Shown here piece after piece: positions 43,514 to 54,269 of a DNA stretch of 64,000 nucleotides (positions are counted from its first letter, which is position 1; each line of letters starts with the position of its first letter). The position numbers and the translations under genes are program-made. Location: positions 168,909 through 232,908 of the forward strand of contig AZGY01000028.1 of NCBI GenBank assembly GCA_001636675.1, read 5' to 3'. The DNA comes from Moelleriella libera RCEF 2490. Lineage: Eukaryota; Ascomycota; Sordariomycetes; Hypocreales; Clavicipitaceae. A model generated the notes under the pieces. The model worked only from the letters and a program-made list of their open reading frames with translations, searched no databases and had not been told where the DNA came from.

Positions 43514-44491
43514 TTATATCTCCTCGCCTCCACAATGAGCTGTCACTGTTGTCGCCACAGTCAGTATCGATATAAGCGCCGTCGTCACAGATGTTGTCAA
43601 AGTGGGTGGGCGAACCCTGGTCACAGTGCTGACGAATACTCCGTCGGCAGATGTTGTCTCTAAGACGGGTGTCATACGCCGGGCGGTGGAGCCTGCATCT
43701 GTATCGGTCGGCTGACGCGGAAGGGCTGTACTTTCTCCTGGTGTGCCTGTCTCTACCATTGTTATGGGGGTGGTGGTGAGGCTGTTCTGGACTGGTTCAG
43801 TCATCCTGGGGTCTACACCTATAGTCGCATTGGTTGGAAGTACCAAATGACGCGCAGGTGAGCTTTTGACTTCGACAAAGCTCGTAGTCGTCGCAGTGTA
43901 GACGGTCTGGACGACTTCGGTGATCATGGTGGAGGCGCGTGTTTTGACGATCTGGGCCGAAGTGGTTCTAAGTGACTCAACAATACATGCAACTTCACCT
44001 TCGCCCCCAATCGGTAATGGAACATTTGTTCCGCCACCAAAAACCGAGAACCGCTGGCAAGATGGTTGCATACCGGCACATTCCCTTGAAGCAGGTAAGC
44101 GCCACTTGCGGGCCGTCGTCGAGGGGGTGTTTACGAACCAGATGACCTGTGCTTCGCCGTCAGGAATACCGACCGGGATCCTGAAGGTTGCAAGCTGCAT
44201 GTCATTGCAGTGCGCTGGCCTGAACGAGTACGTGATTGGCAGAGAGTAGGGATCATCGACTAGCAATGTAGCTTTGCATCTCCGCTGGAGGCAAGGCCGG
44301 ATACTACTATAACATTAGCTGATGAAGTGACAAGCCGTCAGGTGAACCTCGTACATTACAGAAAGATTGGAGACACCGGCATCCAGCACGGTAGATTGTG
44401 TCATGTCTGCACAAATCTGCGGCTGACTGCCGAGGGTCTGGCTTGACAAGCTGAGCCAAAGAGAAAGAGAAGAAAGCTTAGATAGCTTCAT
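43514..44491 (-). CDS. Secreted Thr/Ser-rich mucin-like protein
   Basis: Two exons, 44491-44355 and 44303-43514, joined through an intron with donor GTACGAG, branch GCTAATG and acceptor TAG, give 308 aa. The N-terminal signal peptide is MKLSKLSSLSLWLSLSS followed by QTLGS. Then comes a small Cys-containing globular part (CLQRRCKATLLVDDPYSLPI, HCNDMQLATFRIPVGIPDG) and a long Thr/Ser/Val-rich tail (TTSFVEVKSS, TTTPITMVET) likely to be O-glycosylated. No GPI signal is seen; the chain ends GGEEI. Fungal proteins with this layout are cell-wall or extracellular. A TTATAAAAT box lies 100 bp upstream (44591-44600). Confidence 0.7.
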
Positions 44492-44590
44492 GATGATGGT
44501 GGTGGACTTTCTCACAAGATTTGTGATAGTGCTAATCCGGCAGCGATGCTCTGAGAGACGGTATGATGGACCGTGCTCGAATTGTTGCCC

Positions 44591-44600
44591 ATTTTATAAC
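44591..44600 (-). promoter_or_regulatory. TATA box
   Basis: Minus-strand GTTATAAAAT, 100 bp before the ATG at 44491. Confidence 0.5.
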
Positions 44601-44719
44601 AGCGGCGATCTTAATTACGACTCAGTCAGGAGCCAGAGGAGCCGGTAAGCTTCTTTTGGAAAAGCTCGTTAGATCACTTTAGATCCAGAGCGCTTAGCGC
44701 AGCTTGTAGCTTTTGCGTG

Positions 44720-44729
44720 TATTTAAATA
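44720..44729 (+). promoter_or_regulatory. TATA box
   Basis: TATTTAAATA, 61 bp before the ATG at 44790. It argues that the in-frame ATG at 44733 lies upstream of the transcription start and is not used. Confidence 0.5.
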
Positions 44730-44789
44730 CGAATGCTTCTGTGCCCCGGTTCTTCTTCACCCTCTCCTATTTACAGCCTCGCACTCATC

Positions 44790-45454
44790 ATGTATTCTAA
44801 CCGTACTCTTAACCAGGCAAAGGGCGATGCCCAGGGCAGACATTGTGGAGGACATCGCAAAAGCCATGTCCAGAACAAAACCGCTTCTGAGTCCGGTCCA
44901 CACCTGCCTCGTGCGGCATCCGATGGCTCGACCGCAACATTGAACGTGCCTCCATCTTTCGTGGCCCCTACCCAGAACCATACTGTCTATGTCGATCCCA
45001 TGTCATCGGACTTTTCCTTCGACAATGAGTGGCAAATGTTTGGTTCTGGCACTGAACACACGAGCGAACAGAACGGCTTCTCCTTCTTTGACCAGCCAAA
45101 GGCAATGGATGCATCGACAACGAATGAGGATCTCAAATGGTAGGACTTCAAAGCCGCTTGTTTTCGTCCATGACTTCTCTGACAAATGCTAGGCTGCTTT
45201 TGCAGTCGGCATCGAGGCTAGACACCATGGAGCTCGCTATTCACTCATTGCAAGTCAAACTTAGTGAAATGGATGGAAAGACCAGCTCTTTCTCCGAAAA
45301 GCTCTCCGAGATTGATAAATTCCCGCAAGCTATAGTCAACCTTCAAGCAAGTATGAAGGAATTCTCCAAAGCACTCCTTGGGCATTTTTTGGATGGAGCA
45401 GACGTCCAGCCACAGGAAATGGGAGCGGGAGCCTCCAAGCGGGCCGGCACCTGA
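44790..45454 (+). CDS. Hypothetical protein with C-terminal coiled coil
   Basis: Two exons, 44790-45139 and 45193-45454 (53-bp intron, donor GTAGGA, acceptor GCTAG), join to 203 aa. The first 115 residues are polar and disordered-looking. Exon 2 is a heptad-repeat region (ASRLDTMELAIHSLQVKLSE, EKLSEIDKFPQAIVNLQA, MKEFSKALLGHF). No family recognised. It is followed 169 bp later by another coiled-coil gene on the same strand. Confidence 0.6.
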
Positions 45455-45623
45455 TAGCATTGCCTGCGAGGCGTATAAGTGGAGAAGGGCCTTTAATTTA
45501 CATGCACATCTAAATTGAAGAGGAATAGCGAGATATGACTGAGTTCTAATGGCATATATGTACCCGTCTTCCGTATGGTCACGAACGTATCACATTGTCC
45601 CGTGTCTAAAAAGCCCCACAGCC

Positions 45624-46094
45624 ATGGAGAGACGCCGAGCTGAGAAACGACTTCCCGCTCTGCCTCCCGGGGCATCACTTGCTGCCTCTCCTCCAGATCG
45701 CAGCAGCCCACGCAAGCCTTTGCACGATCGACATGTCGGATTTCATATCGATCGGCCCCAAGAGATTGAGCTGCAACAATCGCCGGGCTTATCAGTAAGA
45801 CGACTGCATGAACTCGAAGAGAGGATCGCGTCATTTCACAAAGTCCTCGTCGAGCGAGAACAAGAACTGGCCATGGTCCGACAGCAGAATATAGAGTTGG
45901 CGCAACAGATAATGCAGCAGGATCGTGCGGTGGCGCGCGTTGTCAAGTCCGTTTGCACGGCTTTTGAGAGTTATCGAGATCGGGTTTGCCATTCTGTAGG
46001 AACGTCACCAAGAGTCCCCATTTTTAAGGACAAGGTCAATTGCGGCTTTAGCGACAGCGAAGAAGAGGAAATTGAGAAGTACGTTAGTAGCTAG
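45624..46094 (+). CDS. Small coiled-coil protein
   Basis: Single exon. The Met at 45624 (MERRRAEKRLPALPPGA) gives 156 aa; an in-frame ATG at 45549 would add 25 residues. A basic, Pro-rich N-terminus is followed by a clear coiled coil (VRRLHELEERIASFHKVLVE, then REQELAMVRQQNIELAQQIM) and an acidic tail (FSDSEEEEIEKYVSS). No family recognised. Together with the previous gene it may encode interacting coiled-coil partners; the sequence alone cannot show this. Confidence 0.55.
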   Translation: MERRRAEKRLPALPPGASLAASPPDRSSPRKPLHDRHVGFHIDRPQEIELQQSPGLSVRRLHELEERIASFHKVLVEREQELAMVRQQNIELAQQIMQQDRAVARVVKSVCTAFESYRDRVCHSVGTSPRVPIFKDKVNCGFSDSEEEEIEKYVSS

Positions 46095-46549
46095 ATACTG
46101 TGTATCAGGCCATTACGATCAATCAACATTGTGATGCGACTGCTTATGTGCCATATGAGCCGTCCCGTCTAGTCGCTGCCGCTTAATGTCAACCAGTGGG
46201 AATCAGTGAATGTTCAATGTTCAGCTTCAACATGGCGGAGGCTGCTATTGATACCTTGACCGGCCGGATTTTCCATAGTAAAAATGGCCCCTCCACACCC
46301 TTTCGGGCTCGGGTAAGACGGGTTTCACATTAATTGCCAACGAGACGCTTCGGCGGTAGCGACAGCCAGTGAGGTTGGAGAGCATGGTTCGTGCCATAGT
46401 GGTGACTGGACGGGCGGCTACCTCCCTGAAGGTTCCACAACATCTCGACGTGGATCACCAGGAGAAGCTCGACGGTTCCTAGAGCGTCTATTTACGATCA
46501 AGAGATGCGTTTCAAGTCAAGCCAGGTGTAAGTAGACGACACCAGACAG

Positions 46550-46557
46550 CATAAAAG
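46550..46557 (+). promoter_or_regulatory. TATA-like box
   Basis: CATAAAAG, 73 bp upstream of the ATG at 46630. Confidence 0.4.
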
Positions 46558-46629
46558 CAGAGTAGCAGCCCGTCGTGTCGCTCAATATTTACAAAACCAA
46601 TCTTCAAATCCAGCAAGCACACTTCAAAA

Positions 46630-47205
46630 ATGACACCACTCACTTGCCGCGTTGTGGACGTTCAGTCCAAGGGTATCCCTGGAGTGCCCATTATGCTCGA
46701 ACAGTTGGACGATCATTATCAATCTGTTGCTAGCTATGAGTCTATGACTGATCAGGATGGAGGTGTTGCCTTCTGGTTTCCTTTTCCCGCTGTTCGAGAC
46801 GGCGTTGTTCTCGAGCCCATCATGTTGGATGCTTCCAGCACGACTCATGTCACCCTGAGATTTCTCCCCTGGGAGATAAAGGACTGCCCAGAGGCTCCAT
46901 GGCTCAGCGTCTGCACCGATTTGTTCCTCAGCACCGACTTTGACCACGGAGTAACTTTACATCTGGAAGCAAGTCCCCGCCTAGAGCACACCATTTTCCC
47001 TGTTGCCGGTCCGAGAGAGGCGCCTTTGCCACAGGGAGCCAATCCTCTGCTGGTCAGCTCTCAAAGCTCTATTACAGTCGCCCTTCATCAGCCAATGACT
47101 GCGCCAAAGTCAAAGGTGAAGACAAAGGCAAAGAAACGGATTGCAGAATCCAGTCAGTCGCATGTTGTTACACGCGCCCAAAAGAAGCAAAGAAGCTTGG
47201 AATAG
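46630..47205 (+). CDS. Transthyretin/HIUase-fold-like protein with basic tail
   Basis: Single exon, 191 aa. The N-terminal ~115 residues look like the transthyretin/5-hydroxyisourate hydrolase fold: LTCRVVDVQSKGIPGVPIML, then a DQDGGVAFWFPF segment like the family's T-xxDGR strand, and THVTLRFLPW. In true HIUases the first strand has a catalytic His (TxHVLD) and the chain ends YRGS. Here the His is Arg (TCRVVD) and the end motif is absent, so hydrolase activity in urate degradation is unlikely. Residues ~155-191 are Lys/Arg-rich (KSKVKTKAKKR, RAQKKQR), suggesting nuclear entry or nucleic-acid contact. The fold assignment is from motif reading and moderately sure. Confidence 0.55.
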   Translation: MTPLTCRVVDVQSKGIPGVPIMLEQLDDHYQSVASYESMTDQDGGVAFWFPFPAVRDGVVLEPIMLDASSTTHVTLRFLPWEIKDCPEAPWLSVCTDLFLSTDFDHGVTLHLEASPRLEHTIFPVAGPREAPLPQGANPLLVSSQSSITVALHQPMTAPKSKVKTKAKKRIAESSQSHVVTRAQKKQRSLE

Positions 47206-49351
47206 GGGTTTGGGGCACAGAAGAGAGTTAGCTATCAGATTTTTGTTTACTTTTGTGCTTTTGTCTGGAAATCATGGGGATGGGGTCCTTTCGGCCTGGT
47301 TGAATTTCGATCGCGGTGCTGCTTCTGGACCCTTGCTATTCACCCATACATAGGTGATTAATGTATCAGGATGTATGCACTCACGAGTCAAAACAAGTAT
47401 GGTTTTGCTTTGCAGAAGAAGTCTGTCAAGACGTCGCTCGAAAAGCCTCCGCATCAAATAGGTGTAGTTTGTGACAATTCCTGCAGGTATAGACGAGTTT
47501 TGTCGACCCGGTCATGTCACTACTCCTGGACGTACATGGCCCCGACGCATTTCAGCATATGCAGGTCGTAAACGCTAGACGTGACGGCACCCTGCTAAAC
47601 ATAGCTTGAGTTCTTTCTGCGCATCCCGAGCTTCTTGGTTCATTTGGACAGACAGGCTTTTGCGGACGAAGCGATGCAGTGCTACCACTATTGTGACAAG
47701 ATGAAAATCTGACAGATCGAGATTAGCTGCCCGTGTGATAGTCCCGATGCACCATTTTCGTTTTGCCTAGATTGGCGCTTCTAGCTCTCTGCACGACGCG
47801 GTCAATGTATCATATTGTGTCTCTTCTTGCAGCGGACCAGACTTGCTCCATGTGCAATACACATTACTTCTCGTCTTAACGCGTAAAGTTGGCGCTTCTA
47901 AGACGGGGAGGAAAGGCAGCATCAGACCTAGATTCTCGAAGAAGGATTAGGTGGTCCGCCACGGCCCGGCAGTGTCCGTCCGCGCACAAACGTCTATAGC
48001 GGTACTTCATCGAAGAGAAAAGTTGCGGATTGTGGCCGAAGTCGATGTTACGGCATACTCGGTCGGAGGATTTTCTCTTAGACGCTAGAGCTAAGTACGC
48101 ATTGGGTTATCGACGTGTGGATCTAATCGATAGGGCGGCGTAAATGGTGAGCACCATTAAGTCTGGTCTAACCAAGTAAAATGGCATATGTACCTAGGTA
48201 TTTAATGCGGACTAAATACTCTTGATGCATGCCTACGCTTGTGGGGCCAGCGGGGTAACTTAAGTACCCGAACTTGGGACAACCAAGCCGAGAGATTCGG
48301 TACATCTGAAAGCTACCACTCGGCCCTTTCTTTCCGACCCGACCCGCTACATCCAACGAGCTAGACATCAATTGCCTGATAACCTTCACCCCGAAATCTG
48401 CCCCGCCCTACATCGAGCCAACTGCGTTTTAAGCAAGTCATCACCAACAGCGAAAAGTCGTGCCGTCAGTCCTTGAGCGCTTGTCCCGGCTGGCACAGTT
48501 TCTGCTATGTACCGACCACGTGCATTTATCGGCGTTGAGCGATTGGTCTGCACTCTGCAGGATCCGGGATCAGACCGGTCGACCAGACACGAATAATTCA
48601 ACGCGTATAGTCGGAGATTTTTCCGCGTCGTCTTCTGAGTGAAGACTCATTCTCCTAGCAAATCGCTAGATCAACACGTGACGTCGAAGCAACGCGGGCA
48701 ACGATGCCATACATCGATCATACATGTCGGGCGGCTTATCTGCCTAGCTTGACAGCGGCAAGAGCCCGCATGCAAGCACTAGGCGGAACACAACGAGGTT
48801 ACGTTCCTGCTACCGTATGGAATCCACAAGGCTCTGTCTGACAAGGGCCAATCTGTTCTCAGCACACTTTTTGGCAATAGATGCGGTAAGTGCGGAAGGA
48901 ACAAAGGATCAGCCACATTCATTCATCCGCAGGATAATAGCAAAAATGATTCATCATAATTGACCTAGCTCTGAAATCCTCCAGCGCTACCGCCACTGCC
49001 ACTCTTGCAGTCCCACACGATCAAAGGCGGCACGGCGACAATTCGGAGACCAGGAACCGACCCGTGTGTCCGAATAGAACGCAGTCTCCGTGAATGACCT
49101 ACTGAACGAACTATATACAGCGCTATCTCTTCAAAAGATGTATGAGGGAATTTATTCAACACGTTTGTGGGTGATGTCAGGCAGTGCGGCAAGCTCTGAA
49201 AATTCATGATCCCTGCTGATGTTGACGATACACGGACGGCTTCGATTGTCCTCCGCCTCAAGCTTTGCTACCGTGATCGTCGTTAACATATTGCCTTTCT
49301 CCTGTCTCTTGTCGTCGAAGATGCATTGCGAAAATGGCAACAGTTCTTTGC
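47206..49351. other. 2.1-kb stretch with no recognised gene
   Basis: Short open frames on both strands (for example 48168-48389 minus, 48965-49388 minus) are not convincing. A small part next to 49351 is the 3' flank of the membrane-protein gene. Confidence 0.4.
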
Positions 49352-49979
49352 CTAATACATCTTCTCGAGCCTCGGAAAGAAGACACATTTAAAAAAAAGG
49401 AATAACGATGACGATAGCAAAAACGACGCTCCGGTGATGCCAGCAATCGCGAGCGCTTCGACAGACCACTGACCCCTGTCCACCGCGTACACGCCTGCAA
49501 ACGTAGACAAAAGACCCATTACAGAATGCATGATAGTGGGGCTGGGCGGCAAAGAATTAGCTTGTTCAACACAGGGAGCCGGTCAGGAATCGCACGAACA
49601 TTACCAGACATCGATTGGTCCAGACGTGATTGTGGCCGTGCATATGCCAGCAGAACACCATTCCGCAGAATGCAACGAGACATCCGGATGTAGCTAGGAT
49701 GAAAAGAGGAAGATTCTTTATCGTTCTTAGCATAGATCTCCCGATCTCACCTGCCTCGTCTGGTGATTCGATGCTTTGGATGGAAGCAAAAGTGGATGGC
49801 GACACCACGAAGCCAGCGAGCAGTAGCCATGAGAAGAACCCCGCAAGCACAAAATAACGCGTAGGAATGTTTTCATTCATGTCCAGAATCATTTCTTGGT
49901 ACTTCGAAAGGTGACCATAATGTTCCGCAACTCTGTTCTGGCACTGATGCCGCGAAAACATTTCAGAGAGCCAAGCCAT
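49352..49979 (-). CDS. Four-helix fungal membrane protein, splice junction out of frame
   Basis: Exon 1 (49979 to about 49604) encodes MAWLSEMFSRHQ, the motif DMNENIPTRYFVLAGFFSWL, LLAGFVVSPSTF and a second helix pair near IKNLPLFILATSGCLV, FCWHMHGHNHVW. Exon 2 (about 49541-49352) encodes IMHSVMGLLSTFAGVYAVDR, then GQWSVEALAIAGITGASFLL. This is a known but unnamed fungal multi-span family (ENIPTRYFVLAGFFTW; VYTAQ-GDWS). The expected intron (donor GTAATG after NRCL, branch GCTAATT, acceptor GCCCAG, 63 nt) leaves the two parts one base out of frame. A frameshift, a non-canonical splice or a sequence error is involved. TATATAAATA lies 65 bp upstream. Confidence 0.6.
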
Positions 49980-50043
49980 GATTAATGAGTACGTCCCGGT
50001 ACATGACGGGCCCCTTCTCTGCGAGCAAGCGTTCTGACAGCGA

Positions 50044-50053
50044 TATTTATATA
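50044..50053 (-). promoter_or_regulatory. TATA box
   Basis: Minus-strand TATATAAATA, 65 bp upstream of the ATG at 49979. Confidence 0.5.
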
Positions 50054-51242
50054 CGAGCCTGATTGGCATTTTAGATTCAGCGTCTATATAAATCGGGCAG
50101 ATCTGGTTTCTTGGGGTGCTAGCAGATCTCAAGGTCGTTTTTTTTTTAAAATACTAACAAAATTCGTCACAAGCCTTGTTAGTATACGTGAGCCAAAGTG
50201 AGTCAAAGGCTTGCCTTCCGTTAGCAGAAGATACCAGCAAGATTAAATGAAACAGCTATTGGTACATCGGAGCCACCTTGCATTCTATATTAGCACGCGC
50301 ACGGAGCCGGGGGCCGTTGTACTGGTACTTTGAAGTTGACAGAAACTTTTGTGAGCAATATACTAGGCTCTTCGAGGTACTGGTAGGCACTGGTGCCAAA
50401 ATATGATCGTGCTGGTTCTGTCATACAGGTCACCTTACGTACTGGCATCCCGCTTGCTATCATGACTAGTATGGGTGGGCCAACGTGCGTTGCTTACTAG
50501 TATGTCTGAGGACTAGCCGCCGGCATCCTTGTATCACGGAAGGATTGGTAACTGTAGTCTTGGTGTCAAAATATGATCGTGTTGGTTCTGTTACTACAGG
50601 TCACCTTTCGTACTGGCATCCCGCTTACTATCATGACTAGTATGTGTGGGCCGACGTGCGTTACATACTAGTACGCCCGAGGAGTAGCCGCTGGCATCCT
50701 TGTATCACGGAACAAGTGGTAACTTTGGCCTTGTGTTGGTTCTGTTACTACAGGTCACCTTTCGTACTGGCATGACTGGTATGTGTGGGCATACTAGCAC
50801 GCCCGAAGACTAGCCGCCGGCATCCTAGAACTGGTAACTTTGGCAAGCCTCCCGTTTGCGCTCGCTACTGCAACTGCGGCAAATCGCGGGTCGGGTGATG
50901 GCAGATGTAAATAGAACACGGCATTATGCTAGTTCAGCAGGCAGCGTATTTTCGTATTTAGCACGCTTGTCTTAGCCGAATACAACCATGGAGGTTGTCA
51001 AAAAGTCCACTATTCACGATAGGTCTCTCGCTCAAATCATGGTATTACCCCTGTTCTTGTACATTGACAAGCTCATTACTGGAAACGGTAGCAAGTCTAT
51101 TTTCACGCGTGTTGTGTCTATTCTCGGAGCTGACGCTCCGGCCAATTTACGCCTACTAGAATGATATTAAAGGTGACAGACCACGCAAGATTTGCGAACA
51201 TATCCTGATATTTTGTTCTGGGAAGGTGTTCTGAACGATATC
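50054..51242. other. Intergenic with tandem repeat
   Basis: Separates the membrane-protein gene and the DUF7492 gene and contains the tandem repeat listed separately. An open frame of 58 codons starting at ATG 50988 has no recognisable product. Confidence 0.5.
50391..50846 (+). repeat. Tandem repeat, ~170-bp period, about 2.6 copies
   Basis: Unit 1 starts TGGTGCCAAAATATGATCGT at 50391 and unit 2 starts TGGTGTCAAAATATGATCGT at 50561. A third, internally deleted copy runs from about 50731 to 50846. Units share TTCTGTTACTACAGGTCACC, TCGTACTGGCAT, ATGACTAGTATG and AGCCGCCGGCATCC. Each unit contains paired ACTAGT sites that can fold. Not coding. Confidence 0.9.
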
Positions 51243-52085
51243 ATGCGCTTTAACCAATTCGCGTGGGGCTATATTGGCTACGTGTTCTCACATTCATGGG
51301 TCGAAAGGCTGATGGTGATTAACACGAATGGGACAATGACGGGGCGGCCCGGATACATACGGGGTGCCATCTCTAGATTAAATGTGTCCTTTTTTGAAGA
51401 TTCGCATATGCAACATCTACTGCCAGATGGCTCTGGTGGACAGTCATCAGATCGCATTTGCAGAAACTCTCAAACGACGAGGAACTACACCGCCGAGCTT
51501 CCTCCCCTCGAAGCTCGTTCGGGGGACTTCATCGCGATCCAGTATCAGGAAAATGGGCACGTCAGCCTGCCAGAGCTTTCACCCCAGAAAAGCGGCAGTG
51601 GCGAGATATACATATATGGTACGTCATTTCCTCAGCAGTTTGACTCACTCGATTCAATCCACAAGATTTGGACTTTGGATGGGGCCGGCGGTGATCGACG
51701 TGGCCGACTCCTCGTCATCCGGAGCTTTGATGATACACAATGCTATCAGATAAATCGCGGGAGGATATCTAGGCAACGACAGGAAAAAATACGGAAGATA
51801 GCCATGGATCCACAAGGAGCCGATCTTTGGTGCCAAAGTGACATCCAAATTCCATTTGATCTACCTGTATCGTCTTGGTACACAATCTATTGGGTGTGGG
51901 ATTGGCCGAGCGCGCCGAGTAGCTTGGTGCCAAAGGGAGCGGCAGAGCTGTACACGAGCTGCATGGATGTGAAGATAGTGGCCGGAACTCGTCCGAATGG
52001 CTTGACCTTTGATGACGAGCAAGATATCAACTTTGCAGGCATCAAAGAACAGTTGCAATCGTACGACCACAAAGTAGCATCATGA
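51243..52085 (+). CDS. DUF7492-type secreted fungal protein
   Basis: Single exon, 280 aa from ATG 51243; the frame is open to ~51192 without another ATG. Family hallmarks: HSWVERLMVINTNGTMTGRP, YIRGAISR, DFIAIQYQENGHVSLPEL, RGRLLVIRSFDDTQCYQINR, ADLWCQSDIQIP and SSWYTIYWVWDWPSAP. A short, unusually aromatic leader (MRFNQFAWGYIGYVFS) would place His at mature residue 1 if cut before HSWVE, as in LPMO-like proteins. That is suggestive but unproven. The usual hydrophobic signal is degraded, so secretion may be weakened or an upstream exon missed. The biochemical role of DUF7492 is unknown. Confidence 0.75.
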   Translation: MRFNQFAWGYIGYVFSHSWVERLMVINTNGTMTGRPGYIRGAISRLNVSFFEDSHMQHLLPDGSGGQSSDRICRNSQTTRNYTAELPPLEARSGDFIAIQYQENGHVSLPELSPQKSGSGEIYIYGTSFPQQFDSLDSIHKIWTLDGAGGDRRGRLLVIRSFDDTQCYQINRGRISRQRQEKIRKIAMDPQGADLWCQSDIQIPFDLPVSSWYTIYWVWDWPSAPSSLVPKGAAELYTSCMDVKIVAGTRPNGLTFDDEQDINFAGIKEQLQSYDHKVAS

Positions 52086-53528
52086 GTTCTCATTTTTTCT
52101 CAATTTCTCCGAGCCCTTCGATGGGGAGCTCCCGAGTCTAGAATGCTTTTGATATCACTTTAGGCTTGAGAAGTCAATGGCACTATGCAGGCGCAGAAAG
52201 TTTCTCTGTACTTATTGAACACACATCAAAATGAATGAATGCTTCGTAGTACGACAAATCCTTGTGCAAGCGAAAGCAAAGTTGCTGGGCAGGATCGACA
52301 GGTCAGTTTAGAGGTCTAGCTAGCTCAAGCCTGCATCGCCCGCCAGCTTCGTCTCTTGCCAATGCAATTTATGTCGCTTTAGCCACAAATTAAGGCAGGC
52401 TAAAGCAAACCGAACCAAAAGAAGCCCGTCGAGGTATCACCGCTGAGTCGTATTCAAATACAAGGAAGTGAGGTACATCTCTCATCGGCAAAGTTGCCAG
52501 GTAGGTAGGCCGGTGTATATTCCTGATAGACGGTGGTCGTTGGGCACATGCTTTCCCGTTCCATTTTACCCAACGTCCGCGAAGCTAATATAAAGCGTGA
52601 CCTGCTTCCCGTGCCCACCTTTATTAGCGTCCGGGTTCTGTTCAGGTGACGAAGATCTCCCCGTCTCTGCCTTGCTCCTTTCTGTCCTAAAAGAAAAAAA
52701 AAACGCTGGAATTATTAAAATAGTCACCGCGTTGCAGAAGTTTCAGGGATGGGGCGGGCTCAGCGGGCAACCAGTAGAACTTCTTGTTCTAGCGCGGCTG
52801 CAACCTCTTGAGCGGACATCGTTGGTCAAAAAGAGTTTCTTCAGCCTTGGTTGAGGCTGCCGACCGCTTTGCCAGTGCAAGAGCAGGGATCGGAATCATG
52901 TCGGCGATTCCGCTCACGGCCACTCCATGGAGAAATAGATATGTGAGGCATTTTTGAAGGGCCATGTGTATGAGAAATGCGGCTTACGGATGAGAAATGC
53001 CTAAAATGCTAAGCATGAGCTTGCTATTATGTCTCTGTCTTTCGAGCTCAGCTTAGATCGCGCTAAAAGCAGCCTCAAAGTACAGGATGCCTCCATTGGT
53101 CGGGCTCCAGGGAACGCGAGCTGGTCGCAAGTGGTAGCCAAAGTGTTCAAGCAAGTGTTCAACTTGTAGACTTTTCATCTTTAATTCAGGATTGTTGGAT
53201 TGCTTGTTGCTGAGATGCCTGCCCCTGTCCTGGTCATTCGGGGGAGGAGTAATGGTCGGAGATTCAAGCCTCTGAAACACATAATGGTGCTATAATTGCA
53301 AAGGAGAATGAATACCTAGCTTCGAACGAAGAGCAAATCAATCTTCCTAGCACTTTGCGGGCTACCGATCTTCGTTCGTCCTGCACTGTGTTGGTTATGC
53401 GGCCTTGAACAAAAGAGAGCCCCCGAGATTGATCCGTTTCATATGATTCAGCCCACCAATGTCTTCAATTCGAGGCCACACGGTGTCGATTCGAGAAGCG
53501 CGAGATACGAAAGCCACACACAGTATCT
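52086..53528. other. Intergenic, no convincing gene
   Basis: A minus-strand frame at 53053-53280 (75 codons, with LEHFGYHLRPARVPWSPTNG) has a somewhat protein-like composition but no ATG-promoter context or family. It may be an exon remnant. Otherwise no feature seen. Confidence 0.35.
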
Positions 53529-54269
53529 TCAATTCAACACGACTGTCCTCCAGTCTTTTCGCATGCATACGTCTAGTTGCCGATTATGGATGGCGATCTC
53601 AGACTTATGATCGACTGCCGTCTGCTCGCCTATCTCAATATGCGTGTTGTAGTTGTAGCTCTCTTGTGTGATCTCTTGGATGTTATGGAAGTTCCCTCCG
53701 TAAGACTCGTTCAAATTTGTCCCAACTGGAGGAGTTGCTGAGGAGGTCAGGGACAACTCGTGGCGTTGAATGTGAATTCGACGTTCTATCTGCCGCAGAT
53801 GTTCTAGGACCTTGAATACTTGCGATGTCATTGACGGGCGCTGAATCCACTCCTCTGCCTCCAGGCAGTCCTGGCAGAAGTCATTGGATTGGTCTGCGAT
53901 GTATATGTGACAACGCGCGCAGTAGCGTCTTTCGAAGTCGCCCTTGAGATGGTCGGCGAAATATTCGCGTGCCACTTCCTCTCGACAAAAAGGACATTTC
54001 TTTATTTTCAGTTAGCTTTCGCAGTATGAATGAGAATGCCGGATACCTACTACAAAAGAGCCGGAAACACAGACTGCACGCCTCAAATCCGGGAATGTCG
54101 TTTTTCTGAAGCGGCGACTAAAATGATAATCCTGGTGAATGCATCGTCTATGTTCTTCATTGCGCAAGTCGTCGCGGGAATTGCCGCACTGAAGGCATGT
54201 TCCACAACTCATGTTAGGGCGTTTTCTTTTCTCGGGTGCAATTATGAATGGATTGGTTGGAGTCGACAT
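53529..54269 (-). CDS. Cys/His-rich zinc-binding protein
   Basis: Two exons, 54269-54051 and 53999-53529, with a 51-bp intron (GTAGGT to AAAG), join to 229 aa. The first half has CX2CX2C (CGTCLQC) plus a Cys/His spread, and the junction region reads KCPFCREEVAREYFADHLKG followed by RRYCARCHIYIADQ and FCQDC. These CxxC pairs suggest two zinc-binding modules of treble-clef or C2H2 type. A helical tail with LEHLRQIERRIHIQRHEL follows. No known family is certain. A regulator or ubiquitin-related role is possible. Confidence 0.6.

Noticed and set aside
46630..47205. First read as a functional 5-hydroxyisourate hydrolase
   Set aside because: The catalytic His and the YRGS end motif are missing.
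48965..49388. Minus-strand frames considered as further exons of the membrane protein
   Set aside because: Exon 2 of that gene ends in a stop (KMY, then stop), and no donor links to these frames.
50988..51164. 58-codon ATG-initiated frame upstream of the DUF7492 gene
   Set aside because: Short, no family, and not joinable to the DUF7492 frame as a signal-peptide exon by clear splice sites.
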